Assembly: GCF_022512515.1 (NCBI RefSeq)
Contig: NZ_JAKWBK010000001.1
Span: 4,092,001 to 4,156,000 of the forward strand
Direction of reading: 5' to 3'
Origin: Paraniabella hibiscisoli
Lineage (GTDB): Bacteria > Bacteroidota > Bacteroidia > Chitinophagales > Chitinophagaceae
Length of the DNA: 64,000 bases
Positions within the stretch are counted from its first letter, which is position 1. Each line of letters starts with the position of its first letter. The position numbers and the translations under genes are program-made. The notes below the pieces were generated by a model. It saw only the letters and a list, made by a program, of their open reading frames with translations, had not been told where the DNA came from and ran no database searches. Below are positions 33,241 to 45,575 of the stretch, piece after piece.

Positions 33241-33815
33241 GGGACTTCTAAGGGATGCTGTTGCTCCATCCCCGCTGCTTAAATGGATTTTTATATTTAG
33301 GACAGCCCTTTCCTGCGTTAGCGGGACACGCTATCTGTATTTCAAACAAATGTAATTAAGCTTAGATAAAGAAGTTTAGCTGCTTGCAGGTGGGCATATG
33401 AAAAAACAAGATACTCTATATATCTGCTAACAGGCTGCATTCAATCAAATTTAAAACCATATTCGTCAAATCTAAAATTCTTAAAAGGTGGCTTTAGCTA
33501 ATTTACCTCGGGTATAATGCAGAACAAAAAATGTAAGTAGCATTTTTCTGGCTATATGTTTTCGGCTGGCCGGCTTTACTATGGCATGGGGTCTTTTTGT
33601 TCTAAGAACATTTTTCAGCCACCTGCTGGCATGGAATTGTAAAGTTGGGTGGCTGCCCCGACTTATTCAGGACGCAAACTATTCAGAAATAGCCTGTTTT
33701 AACCAAAAGTTAAAAACAAATCAACAAAATTGAATCTCTACAGCAAGTGACCTGGGTATTTTCAATTATTGCATAAAACAGATTTAAGTAATAAAAATAT
33801 CTAACGATTACCAGT
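33241..33815. other. Intergenic spacer before the second enzyme operon
   Basis: 575 bp, no convincing gene. An inverted repeat CAGCCACC / GGTGGCTG (33616-33655, 24-nt loop) is present without a U-run. The end, AT-rich from about 33700, probably contains the promoter of the second GH29 gene. Confidence 0.45.
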
Positions 33816-35398
33816 ATGAAAAAAGGACTAGCCTTACTTTTATTAACTGGCTACCTGTTTACACAGGTTCAGGCCCAACATAAGCCGAAACAGGAAACGG
33901 CCGAAGAAAGAGATAAAAGAATGACCTGGTGGCGCAATGACCGCTTTGGGATGTTTATTCATTGGGGGTATATGCTCAATTCGGCGGTTATTACCGGGGG
34001 CATTACCAGAAAGTGAATAACGGTGAATGGCTGATGAACCGTATGAAAGTGCCGGTACAGGAGTACAAGGATACGGCTGGAAATTTCAATCCTATAAAAT
34101 TTGATGCCGATAAATGGGCGCGCATCGCTAAAGATGCCGGTATGAAATACCTGGTTATTACAGCAAAACACCATGACGGCTTTGCGCTGTTTGATACCAA
34201 AGCCAGTGATTGGAATATTATGGACGCTACACCTTATAAGAAAGATATTATAAAAGCTCTTGCAGAAGCCTGCCGTAAACAGGGGTTGAGATTTGGCATT
34301 TATTATTCGCAGGACCAGGACTGGGGAAATCCGGGAGGCTCCACCGGGCCCCGCCCGATGAGGCAGGGCTGGCCTAACCCTGATAGTGCCAGGATCGATG
34401 CTTATGTACAGGCACACGGGGGAAGTTGGGACCCTGTGCAAACCACCAAAACCTTTGATCAGTACTTTGATGATGTGGCCTATCCACAAATGGAAGAGTT
34501 AATGCGCAACTATGGTGATATAGCCGTTATATTCTGGGATACGCCTAACCGTATTAAACCGGAGCAGGCAGAAAGATTAATGAAAATGGTTCAGCGCTAC
34601 CATCCCGGTATCATCACCAATGACCGGCTGATCAGGCGCCCTCAGTATGGAGATTATAAAACCCCTGAGAAGAAAATTCCGGATCTGGCAGAGTTGAATG
34701 GTCAGGACTGGGAAACAAATATGACCATGAATGATACCTGGGGATACAGAACTGATGATCATAAATGGAAAAGTACCGAAGTCTTGATCCGCCAGCTGAT
34801 AGATATTGCTTCAAAAGGCGGTAATTTTTTGCTGAACATTGGTCCGAAGCCAGATGGCACTTTCCCACAGGAAAGTGTTGACAGGCTGAAGCAAATGGGC
34901 GGTTGGATGAAAAAGTACAGCGATGCTGTTTACGGTACACATGCCAACCCTATCGATGTGATGGATGGGGGCGCATCACAGCGAAGGATAAAAATGGAGC
35001 TACCACCCTGTATGTTGCTGTATTCAATTGGCCTGCAAATGGTAAGATAAAGCTATCGGGCTTACAAAACAAAGCGATTAGCGCAAGTGTCATAGGGGGA
35101 AAAGAAAGGTTGAAATTGCGACAAAGCGCTGAGGGCGTACTCGAAATAAGCGGATTGCCCGGGGATGCGCCTGATCCATATGCAAGCGTTATCGAAATCA
35201 GGTTAAACGGGCTTACCAAAAAGCAATATAACGCCAAAGAAAAAATGAACACCGGATCCATAGATTAGCTGGGCCAGTGGCGTATACCAATATGTCCGGG
35301 AGTTCAAAATGGAACAGGCATTTCCGGGTATTATCGTACCGCCTGGAGCTTCTGAAAAGCCTGCAATTCCCGTAATAGAATTAAGCCTTAATAAATAG
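33816..35398 (+). CDS. GH29 alpha-L-fucosidase B, secreted
   Basis: [20 protein letters not shown] is a signal peptide. [12 protein letters not shown] runs into a G5 break near 33966, continuing [11 protein letters not shown]; then [36 protein letters not shown] and [15 protein letters not shown], in which Asp of FWDTP (codon 34538) is the likely nucleophile. [17 protein letters not shown] and a C-terminal Ig-like part follow. A break near 34965 joins the tail [13 protein letters not shown] last one-base slip near 35265 appears to add [18 protein letters not shown]...VIELSLNK, ending at 35398, one base before the next ATG; without it the stop is at 35268. It differs from fucosidase A mainly in the barrel loops, so probably has another linkage preference. 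Confidence 0.87.
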
Positions 35399-35399
35399 T

Positions 35400-36592
35400 A
35401 TGAACAAATATATTCGTAGAACAATGGGCACTTGTATGTTGTGCCTTATGCTGGCAGTACCCGGCCGCGGTTTGAAAGGTCAAAGTATAGTCAGTGAACA
35501 AAAATTGCCGCCATCTTTGAGCTGGAAAAAATATATCTTAACAATGCCTGGGACACAGTAAAGAGCAACGGGAGGTTGCCAAGGTCTACGCAAAGAGGTT
35601 ATCAGCCTATAACCGATTGGACGGCCGGCTTTTACCCGGGCAGTCTTTGGCTCACATACGAATACACGAAGGATAAAGAGCTGCTAAAAAAAGCTGCACA
35701 CGCTACTTCTTTGCTGGAGGCTGACAAAGATTTCTCCCACGATCATGATATCGGTTTTATCATGTATTGCAGCTATGGCAATGGTTACAGGCTTACGAAA
35801 AATCCCGCCTATCGCGATATACTGATTCACTCGTCTAAAACGGCCCTTAAGCGCTACTCCCCCAAGTAAAGTCGATTATGTCCTGGAATCCTAATCAGAA
35901 ACGTAATTGGAAATTTCCGGTTATCATAGATAATATGATGAATCTTGAAATGTTACTGGAAACACACCGATGGACAGGCGACAGCTCTTTTTACAAGGTA
36001 GCCGTCAACCATGCCAATACAACCATGAAAAACCAGTACCGTAAAGATTACAGTTGTTCTCATGTGGTAGACTACGATCCAGTAACCGGTGTGATGCGTA
36101 AACGGGACTGGAACAATGGCGACAATGACCCAGCCACTGCAGCCTGGAGCCGTGGTCAGAGTTGGGGATTGTATGGATTTGCTTTTATGTATAAGTATAC
36201 CCGCAAAAAGAATACCTGATGCAGGCAGAAAATATTGCGGCCTATATTTTAAACAATCCCCATATGCCGGAAGATATGGTGCCTTACTGGGATTATACCG
36301 GAGCAAAAAATCTACGATGCGCGATGCTTCTGCGGCTGCCTTGCTGGCTTCGGGGCTATTGGCCCTTAGCAGCTTGTCGGAAGAACACGGGAAGACGTAT
36401 TTTACTGCCGCCGAAAAAATATTGGTAAGCCTGGCTTCGCCCAGGTACCTGAATGAAACTGGAAAAGGTATTTTCCTGTTAAAGCATGCTACGGGAAACT
36501 ACTTGCAGCAGTCAGAGTTGGATGCAGGTCTAATATATGCCGACTATTATTTCCTGGAAGCGCTGTTGCGATACAGGGAGTTGAGAAAATAG
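35400..36592 (+). CDS. GH88 unsaturated glucuronyl hydrolase, copy B
   Basis: ATG at 35400 (MNKYIRRTMGTCMLCLMLAV, signal peptide) follows the GH29 stop by one base. Four run-type breaks (about 35505, 35865, 36212 and 36305) are bridged. Motifs: PITDWTAGFYPGSLWLTYEY, HDHDIGFIMYCSYGNGYRL, VIIDNMMNLEMLLE, CSHVVDYDPVTG, WSRGQSWGLYGF and RDASAAALLASGLLAL. The Asp of HDIGF and of IDNMM correspond to the catalytic pair. About 395 residues. Compared with copy A, LTYEYTKDKELLKK replaces SGYELTGDKKLAEE, so they are diverged paralogues. Two GH88 enzymes in one locus suggests cleavage of differently sulfated disaccharides, for example heparan versus chondroitin type (inference). Confidence 0.9.
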
Positions 36593-36764
36593 AACAGAAT
36601 TGTAAGGCCTGAAAATAGTCAAATGATTACCGGACGAATAAAAATACATATACTGATAGTGCTGATAATGGGAGGCCATTAAGGGTTGAAGTCTGAAGCT
36701 GATTTAAATGAACGGTCTGATCAGGGAAGATCTTTAAGAAAAGTATGAACAGGAAATTTATAAA

Positions 36765-38096
36765 ATGAAAAAGCATATTCGTTTATTATTGTTAATGCTG
36801 TTAAGCTATAGTGTAAGTATAGCACAGCGCAGGCCTAATATAATTATCGTACTAACGGATGATATGGGTTATGCCGATATTGCCTGCTATGGAAATCCGC
36901 TGATCAAAACACCCTTTTTGGATGGGATGGCGCGAAAAGGAATTATGGCTACCAACTTTGTCACAACATCTCCTACCTGCTCACCATCAAGGGCATCGTT
37001 GATCACGGGCAGGTATTGTACCCGTACTGACTTAAACTGGCCGGTGGGGCCGGGAGAGAAAGACGGACTCAAAAAAGATGAAGTAACAATTGCTGAAATG
37101 CTGAAACCCGCGGGCTATAATACCGCATGCATTGGTAAATGGCATATGGGCGATCATGGTGATTACCTGCCTAATCAACAAGGTTTTGACCTGTTCTACG
37201 GTATGCTATACAGTCATGACTACCGGGCCCCATACGTACAAACTGATACGGTAATCAAAATTTTCAGGAATGAGCATCCCGAAATATATAAGCCACACGA
37301 TAGTACGCTTACCAGGTTGTATACCAGCGAAAGCATCCGTTTTGTAAAGAAGGCAGCCGCCGGCAAAAAGCCTTTCTTTTTATACCTGGCTTACAATATG
37401 CCACACCTGCCGGTTGCCTGGGGGCAAAGGAGCGATATACGGGCGCAGGGTGGTGCTTTGGGTAATGTAATTGAGAACATGGATCAGAGCCTGGCAAAGC
37501 TTTGGAAATCGGTGGAAGCCGCCGGTCAGGCGGATAACACCATCTTTATTTTTACCAGCGATAATGGTCCCTGGATCAATGCGCCCGCGCGCATGTTTGA
37601 AGATGGCTCTACCCGCTTATACGATGTAGGAAGCGCCGGCATATTTCGCGGGCACAAGGCGGTGTCTTACGAAGGCGGACACAGGGTTCCCTTCATCGCT
37701 TTTTATAAAGGTCATACATTGGTAAACGAAGTGATCAGCACACCATTATCAAATATAGATGTATTGCCCACTCTGGCTCAATGGACCCATGCCGAACTGC
37801 CTTCTAATATCCTCGATGGCGAATCGGTAACAGGTTGGCTCAGCCAGAAAAATTATAGTAAAGAACACCGCCCCATCTACTACGTAAACCGGGTTTTAGA
37901 AGGAGTAAAAGACGGCGATTGGAAATTACGTATTACCACAGATACTGGTGGAGTCAAATTGTATGAAATGTATAATCTGAACCGGGATCCTTCTGAACGG
38001 GTGAACCTGTATGGCAGCAAGACCTATATAAAAGAACAGGGGCATCTAAAACGGCTTTTTGAATTATACCCCGATAAAAGGACTAAAGGAGACTAA
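36765..38096 (+). CDS. Sulfatase 2 (S1 family, arylsulfatase A-like)
   Basis: Intact 443 residues. Signal peptide [20 protein letters not shown]. Metal site [15 protein letters not shown]; formylglycine motif [16 protein letters not shown] with Cys72; [23 protein letters not shown]; metal Asn/Asp in SDNGP and His in [16 protein letters not shown]. The C-terminal half has [17 protein letters not shown] typical of arylsulfatases. The longer [10 protein letters not shown] region and DNGPW segment differ from sulfatase 1, so another sulfate position is expected. It lies between GH88 copy B and the PL8 lyase, which points to chondroitin- or dermatan-type sulfate as a possible substrate (inference). 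Confidence 0.92.
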   Translation: MKKHIRLLLLMLLSYSVSIAQRRPNIIIVLTDDMGYADIACYGNPLIKTPFLDGMARKGIMATNFVTTSPTCSPSRASLITGRYCTRTDLNWPVGPGEKDGLKKDEVTIAEMLKPAGYNTACIGKWHMGDHGDYLPNQQGFDLFYGMLYSHDYRAPYVQTDTVIKIFRNEHPEIYKPHDSTLTRLYTSESIRFVKKAAAGKKPFFLYLAYNMPHLPVAWGQRSDIRAQGGALGNVIENMDQSLAKLWKSVEAAGQADNTIFIFTSDNGPWINAPARMFEDGSTRLYDVGSAGIFRGHKAVSYEGGHRVPFIAFYKGHTLVNEVISTPLSNIDVLPTLAQWTHAELPSNILDGESVTGWLSQKNYSKEHRPIYYVNRVLEGVKDGDWKLRITTDTGGVKLYEMYNLNRDPSERVNLYGSKTYIKEQGHLKRLFELYPDKRTKGD

Positions 38097-38210
38097 GGAT
38101 GACAGAAACTATTTTCATTAAAACTTAAATCCTTCTTATTAAAGAATATCAGGCAACTGTTGAAATAAATTGGGGAAGCGTTTGCATAAACAGAAAATAA
38201 AAATAAACAG

Positions 38211-41155
38211 ATGATAAAATATTTACACCTTCTATTGCTGCTGTGGCTATTGCATTCAACCACGTTAACAGCACAGGAGAAAATTTTTGCAGGCTATTTT
38301 GATATATCCGCAGGCTGTGGAAAAGGTGAGCAGGTGATTGGAAAAATTCACCTGGAGCGAAATAAAGATGTACTTACAGCACCCATTCCAAAGAGCTATT
38401 ACTTTGAGATTGCAAAACAAATGGATGGATTGTTTAAAGTAGAAACCATCTTCGATCCAATGGGCCGGATTACCGGTGTATTTACTGCAGCGAAGGAAAT
38501 AAAAAATGCCGGCACGCAATTGTTGACGATTCGTTTAAAGGATGGTGCCCAAACGCTCAACGAGTTTCCTGTTACAATAAGGGTGGTAAAGGGAACCTTA
38601 TGGCAAACCCTTTTTGGACGGTACAAAGATGTAACCCTTACTCATGCACAGGGACGAATGTATGGTCGTAAAAAACCTAAAGATGCAGAAGTTGCCGATG
38701 CAATCGAACAACTCGAAACTACTGGCGGGGAATTTAAAGAGTTTGGCTTTTACCATCAAAATCCCATAGAATATAAGCCGGTTGGCAAAAGTATCGAATA
38801 TGACTGGGAGGCAGTTTGCAATAAGATCGTGGGCTCGGTTACGCCTATGCTACTTCAAAAATATATGGTCCTGAAGGAAACTCTGCAGAACGTGAAAGGT
38901 TAAAAAGAGTATTATACAGCGCACTGATTGCCTATACGAATGCGATACCTGTTGAGGGAAAAGACGTAGTAGTTAAGGGTAAGCCGATAGGCAATTGCAC
39001 CGGAGATGGCTTTGCTAATCTGAAGCTTTACGATAAGATCGAAGAGCAGGTAGTAACACACCAATGGGTGATCTCAGATCCTTTGATCGTACCGGCAGTT
39101 CATATAATGCCGGATTTATTAAACGATATAAAAAAGGTGATCAACAGGCTGCAAAAGTATATTATTCCCTGGTGCGGATATACCAGACCGCAATGGCCGA
39201 AGTGGCTAACCGGAGAGCTGTTGGTGACCCGGCTGAAAGATGGGGGAAAATTACAGATACGCTACGTTCTTCCGGCGCCTGGGCCGATGCCAACCTCGGG
39301 CATAGGAGCAGAATGATGCTGGCGCTGCCGATCATCTGGGCCGATTATAACCGCCCAATGACCTATGTGCAATACTGGTACAGTGATTATTATAAAGATC
39401 AACCTTTTAAAGGATTTAGTTTTTCACCGGGCTGGAGCCCCCATGGGGTAGTGTTTGATGTGGCCCGCTGGCTCACCAAATACAATGTACCGGCTCATCA
39501 ATACAAGCAATCAGGTTTTCAACCAGACGGAACTGTATCGCATCATATTGCCAATGGCACTGATGCCGCAATGGTTGCTTACGGTTTCGAGTGGTTAACG
39601 GATGCTTTTACGGGATTCAACCAGTTTAAAAATACCGAACTGAAGTTGAGCGATCCATACTATCAGTTTCCTGCTGACAGGCTGTTACATGTGTATCCTA
39701 AACTGATTTATAACGGAAGTTTCGATTTCCTGGTATCCGGAAGGTCTTACGATAGCGATATGAAAAAATTTGTGGCCTCCACTTACCTGGATGCCATTAA
39801 AGATCTGAAGCAATCGCAAAGCAAGGATACGAAAATTGCGGACCAAAAGGAATTGGACGAAACCTTTAGTACTATAAAAAATAACACCTTTCAATATTCA
39901 GGTACTGATGCCTATTGGGTCAACGAGTTCCTGGTACATCGGGGAGGATCACATGAAAAATCTTTTTATGTCTCACTGAAGCTGAAATCAAAGCGAACAG
40001 TAGGGGCAGAGGATTTTGGTAAAGTCAGGAAATCATGGTATCTGGGATACGGTATATTACCTCTAAAAGTAACAGGTGATGAATATGCAAGAAAGGTACT
40101 GTTGAATATGGATTGGCATGCGTTGCCCGGTCTTACAGAAGAATGGAGGACGGACGCTATCCCGGTGGGTCATGCACAGGCTTCCCTGCCAGGTAAAAAT
40201 GATGTGTCGGGTGTAACGGCCAATGGTAAAACAGGAATGGGCATTTACCATCATCTGCCCGGGGAAACCTACAGTGCTGCTACTGCCTGTAAAACCTATC
40301 ATTTCATGCCTGATAAAATTATAGCCCTCGGCAGCAGGATAGCTCGCAACAGGCCGGGACAGGGAAAAGAAATTATTACCACTATAGACCAGTCTGCATT
40401 ATTGGACAAGCTGGTTATCTTTCATGATGGAAAGGAAGAGACCATATTGCCCACACAGTCTGTAAACAGGAGCTTTGAAACTGAAAAGCCGGTATGGTTT
40501 CAAACCGGTCAGAAAGGGTATATTATTTATCCTGAGGGTAATCAAACCATTATTATTAAAACAGGTAAGGAAATTAATAAAACCGATAGGAGCATCGGTG
40601 ATGATACTCCCAATTATATAGTAGCCATTAATCACGGCATTCGTCCTGCAAATGGCAGCTACTATTATGTTGCTGTGCCCAATGCAAACAAAATAACTAT
40701 GCCGGCGTTAGTTAATCGATATGTAAAAGAATTGATAATAAAAAAGAACGGGAAGCTCATGCTATTTATGATAATACAAATAAAGTATTGCAAGCGGCTT
40801 TTTTAGTGGAGGAAAAATTACTGTTGCAGGCAATACGATCACATCAGAACAGCCGGCGGAGCTGATATTGCAGGATGATGGCGAGCAATGGAAGCTTACG
40901 ATTGCTAATCCTGTTCCGTCATTAAAACAAAAACAACTTATATTTTATGTTTCGCAGGCATTAAAACCTGGTAAGTATGAATACAGCCTCGGAGGTATAT
41001 ATCCCCGTAAAGGCGAATTTGTTTCGGTTACATCCCAAGACAAAGGTTCTAAGATTGTTGCAGAGCTGGCTGATGAAGATGATGAAGCCTTTTATAACTA
41101 CCAGGCAGAGTTGTACAATGCCGCCCCGGTTACCATAACCATTCCTAAAAGGTGA
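38211..41155 (+). CDS. PL8-type glycosaminoglycan lyase (chondroitinase ABC-like)
   Basis: MIKYLHLLLLLWLLHSTTLTA is a signal peptide. A beta-rich N-domain is followed, after a break near 38865, by the alpha/alpha toroid: ANLGHRSRMMLALPIIWADY, QPDGTVSHHIANGTDAAMVA (with candidate catalytic His and Tyr close behind) and FDFLVSGRSYDS. The super-sandwich domain has TDAYWVNEFLVHRGG, WHALPGLTEEW, DKIIALGSRIAR and VAINHGIRPANGSYYY, parallel to chondroitinase ABC. Further breaks near 39050 and 40765 are bridged; about 980 residues, a normal length for PL8. PL8 enzymes degrade chondroitin sulfate, dermatan sulfate or hyaluronan by elimination. Together with PL12/PL13 it widens the locus beyond heparin. 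It sits directly upstream of the hybrid sensor gene. Confidence 0.8.
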
Positions 41156-41229
41156 AAGAAAGAATAGGATAAATGACAGAATAGGAATATTAACGGAGGT
41201 GCATTAAATTTGATCTTTATGCAAAAAGA

Positions 41230-44200
41230 ATGATGTTTGTTAAAAAACTAGCTAGAATATTATTGGTAGCCTGCTTGTTTACAGCAAACCTTGCTTCATA
41301 TGCCCAGGTAAACGATAGGCGGTTTAACAACTTTTCCGTTAACAACGGCTTATCGCAAAGTACAGTTTTCGCCATTACGCAGGACACCCTGGGGTTTATC
41401 TGGGTAGGCACCCAGGATGGGTTGAACCGCTACGACGGCCGTAACTTTATAGTATACCGTCCCAAAAAAACGATAACAGGGCCATCAGTTCATTCTATAT
41501 CCGTACACTGTTCAGAGACGCACAAGGTTCCGTGTGGGTAGGAGGCAATGGCGGTATTGATGTCTATAATTATTTAAGTAACAGTTTTGAAAACTATGGT
41601 ATAAGCCCGGGTACAGGCGAATGGTATATATCGGGTATATTACAGGATAGGGAAGGGAAAATATGGGCATGCTCCAATAGCGGTGAGTTGTATGTGTCAG
41701 ATAAGCAAAGAAAAAAGTTTACTACTGTATTAACCTCTAAAACCTCCGGTATTGGCGAAGTTTACGGCCTTGTTCTTTGGAACAATCATCTGCTGCTCGG
41801 AACCGGCAGCGGCCTTTGGACCTTCGATATGCAAACCCGTACAATAACGAAGTGGCATGTGGGGTTGCCAACGGTTAGAATTAATTGTCTTTATGAAGAT
41901 AAAGGGAGCTTATGGATAGGAACTGAGGGGAGGGGCTGCTTCAATGGCAGGCATCAACCCAAACCTTTAAAAATATATTTCGTCCGGCGCTGCTGGTAGC
42001 ATCGCGAACAATAATGTACGTAGCGTTAAAAAAGACAAAGAAGGAAGCTTATGGGTAGGAACATTTTCAGGCTTATCTATAATGAATCAGGAGGGCTACT
42101 TTCAAAACTACTTTCACGATCCTAAAAACCAATTTACGATTGGCCAGAACTCCGTAAGGTTTATATTCCGTGACCGTCAGGATGGTATGTGGCTGGGTAC
42201 TTTTTATGGTGGAATGAGTTATTATCATGACCGGCTGATTTCATTTAATACATTAGTGCAGAGCTCGGTTATGCCTTCACTCAACGATGATGTAGTGAAT
42301 GTTATTAAACAGGATGGGTCGGGCAATTTCTGGATTGGCACCGAAAGCGGCGGCGTTAATTACTGGGATCCGCTTACGAGGCAGATCAGGTACTATACCA
42401 GCAATCGAACGGGTGGAGGGCTCAGTTCCAATACCATCAAGTCAATTGAATTTGATAATAGCGGAAATGTGTTCCTGGGCACACACAATACGGGATTGAA
42501 CATTTTAAATCCGGCTACAGGAGCCGTTAAAAATTACAGGCATATTCCCGGAGATACATCCGGACTGTCGGGTAATATGGTCTATGCCTTGCTGCGCGAT
42601 CATATGGGGAGAATGTGGGTAGGTACGCGCAATGGCCTGGATATCTATAATCCCGGAACGGATCGTTTCACACATTTTTATCGGGATAATACAGGGAGAA
42701 GTATCAGTGCAACTGAAATTACTTACCTGATGCAGGATAGCAGGAAACGTATTTGGATAGGCACTATCAATGGCGTAAGTGTTTTGGATACGGATAAGGG
42801 GATGCTGAAAAATATTTCCAATAGTTCGCTCAGCTACAATGTAATCAATGTTATCACAGAAGATCATCAAAAACGAATCTGGGTAGGTACCCGGGATGGG
42901 CTTAATCTGTATGATGAACGAACTCAGACCTTTACTAACTATAATAACAGGCCGGATCTTTTAAAAGGCAATATCAACAGCGTGGTAGCTGATCCTATAG
43001 GTAACTTATGGATCACAACTAATAACAGCCTCGTCAAGTACACGCCGGATACCAGGAGTATAATATACTATGATCAGCGTGATGGGTTACAAAACAACCA
43101 GTTCAATGTATATGCGGGCCTGAGTGCCAGGGATGGCATGTTATTGTTTGGAGGGTAGGCGGCCTGTCTTACTTTTATCCAGGGTCTTTAAACCAAAGGC
43201 CGCTGCCTATGAAAATTACATTTACCGGTTTAGAGGTGTTTAACCATCTCGTTATTCCGGGCGATAGCACCGGTATTTTAGAGCAGCATTTAAATGAAGC
43301 ACGTGAACTGGTTTTTTCCAGCGACTATAAGCAGTTTACTTTGTTTTTCAATACATTTAATTATATATCCGATAATCACACAAATTATCTTTATAAGCTG
43401 GAGGGGTTTGATAAAGACTGGCAAAAGGTAGAGGGGATACCTAAAGCCACCTATACCAATCTGCAACCCGGCACCTACCAGTTTTCAGTTAAGGCCGCAG
43501 ATGCCTATGGTAAAAGTAGCGACACGCGGGTATTGAAATTAATCATTAAGCCTGTTTGGTACAAAAGCAACTGGTTCTATGCATTGGTGACCCTTTTTAT
43601 TTTGATCATGGTGGTATTTTTATACCGTGTGCTTACGGAAAGAATGCGCGCCGTTCATCAGCTCAGGCTTGAGCGGATTAACAGGGATAAAGCAAATTAC
43701 CTTAACAAAGTAAAGATGGATTTCTTTACCAATGTATCTCACGAATTACGCACACCTCTTACCCTTATTATGGCGCCTCTTGAGGAAATACTCAATGAGC
43801 CGGAAACTGATAAAAAACAGCGTCGCCGTCATGAACTAATGATGCGCAACACAAAAAGGTTATATACCATCGTTAACCAGCTTTTCGAATTCAGAAAAAC
43901 AGAGTCGGGTACCCGGGTGTTAAGGGTGGCAAAGGCAAATTTAGGAGCAGTAATCCAGGATACATACAAGTCTTTTTTACCTCTTGCCGAAAAAAAGAAG
44001 ATCAATTATGATTTTGAGACGACGGTAAATGACCTGTTGGTTTTTTTTGACAAAGAAGCCATTGAAAATATCAGCTTCAATTTGTTATCGAATGCATTTA
44101 AGTATACACAGGAGGGACAAACCATTACAGTCATGCTGGATGCTTCGGCTACTCATGTTGTTCTTACTGTAAACGACACGGGTAAAGGAATAGCAAAAGA

Positions 44201-45281
44201 ACATATACCCAAAATATTTGACCGCTTTTACCAGGTAGAAGGTGGTGAAACCAATTTAGGCTCCGGTGTGGGGCTTGCTTTTACGCGGCGTCTCGTTGAA
44301 CTGCATCATGGGTTTATTGAAGTAAAAAGTCAGCCTGGCGAAGGTAGTTCTTTTGTGGTGTATTTGCCGCTAGCTGATGAAGCCTACAAGGATGATGCAA
44401 GGGTAGATGCCGTTAAAGATAATTATCGGCCGCAGCTGGAAGTTAATGCAGAGATATTGTCTGCTGCTGTTGATATAGAGGATAACATAGAATTGCCTGA
44501 TAGGAATGCCGAAAAAGAAACTGTATTAATTGTAGATGATAACGCAGAAATCGTTTCTTACCTGGAAGAGTTTTTTCAACCAACTATAAGGTGGTAACAG
44601 CAAATGACGGGAGGCAGGCTCTGGGTGTTATTGATAAGATACACCCTGATGCTATTATCAGTGATGTGATGATGCCTGAAATGGATGGTCTGCATTTTTG
44701 TAAGAAGATCAAACAAAATATTCAAACCAGTCATATTCCTGTAATATTGTTAACCGCAAAATCAGAAACCGATCAGCAACTTAAAGGGCTCGAAATGGGT
44801 GCGGATGATTATGTTACCAAACCCTTTTCCATAGCGGTACTCGAAGCCAGGCTTCAGAATATATTAAGAACCCGTAAACGACTGCGGGAATATTATGCAG
44901 CCGGCAAAGAAATAGAGCCCGAAAAACTAACCTTCAATGATCTGGATGAAGAATTTCTGAAAAAGGCCATTAATATTATTGAGAATAACCTGGATGAATA
45001 TAACTTTTCGGTAGAGAGGCTGAGTCAGGACCTGGGAATGAGCCGGTCTAATCTCTCTATCTTAAAATAAAGGCTATAACGGGAGAGTCGGTTACGTTTC
45101 TGATCAAACGTATCCGTTTAAAAAAGGCAGCGGATCTGATCCTTCAAAAAAATATACCGTTTCAGAAATTGCTTACATGTGCGGTTTTAATACGCCTTCC
45201 TATTTTTCTACAGCCTTCAAACAATTTTATGGCTGTATGCCTACCGAGTATTTAGATCGTAAAGCCGCAGATAAGGAGTGA
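41230..45281 (+). CDS. Hybrid two-component system sensor/regulator (HTCS)
   Basis: One protein joins sensor and transcription factor. Signal peptide MFVKKLARILLVACLFTANL; then some 14 reg_prop propeller repeats (GFIWVGTQDGLNRYDG, GRMWVGTRNGLDIYNPG); a Y_Y_Y domain (YLYKLEGFDKDW, YTNLQPGTYQFSVKA); one TM helix (WFYALVTLFILIMVVFLY); HisKA with FTNVSHELRTPLTL (His codon 43740); HATPase; a receiver with DAIISDVMMPEMDG (Asp near 44663); and an AraC HTH (YNFSVERLSQDLGMSRSNL, EIAYMCGFNTPSYFSTAFKQ). About six breaks (41490, 41935, 43155, 44587, 45065 and 45145) are bridged; about 1,350 residues. HTCS proteins bind unsaturated oligosaccharides in the periplasm and switch on their own locus. Its position beside PL8 makes a glycosaminoglycan disaccharide the likely signal. 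Confidence 0.93.
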
Positions 45282-45383
45282 CGGTAGTTTTTTTGCTACT
45301 TGTGCTCAGGTTTGTGACTTTCTTTATTTAGGTATTGTCTTTTTTACAATGAGTCAGCTTTGTGTCAGTAAAAGCTGTGTCAT

Positions 45384-45432
45384 AAAAAACTGACACAATG
45401 AAATGTGACACACAATTTTGTGTCAGTTTTTT
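45384..45432. terminator. Bidirectional terminator between HTCS and nagB-like gene
   Basis: AAAAAACTGACACA pairs perfectly with TGTGTCAGTTTTTT around a 21-nt loop that itself holds TGTGACACA. It lies between convergent genes, with A and T runs on both sides. Two further TGTGTCA copies stand just upstream (45361-45368, 45376-45383). Confidence 0.85.
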
Positions 45433-45575
45433 AATTGATTCAAATTCTGGCACAATCAGGCCATCTTTACTGCTATATAAGAACTGGCTCGTTCGTTATG
45501 ATGATAGAAATAAAAAATGCCGCAGGTATAGACTAACTGCGACATTTTCTGATCCGTTATTTAAGAACTGTATTT

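Noticed and set aside
33241-33815. Hidden gene in the long spacer
   Set aside because: All frames are short and interrupted, and single-base repairs do not yield a recognisable protein.
33959-34489. Minus-strand open frame of 176 codons inside fucosidase B
   Set aside because: It lies fully antisense to a well-conserved GH29 barrel, has no signal or domain, and its composition mirrors the coding strand.
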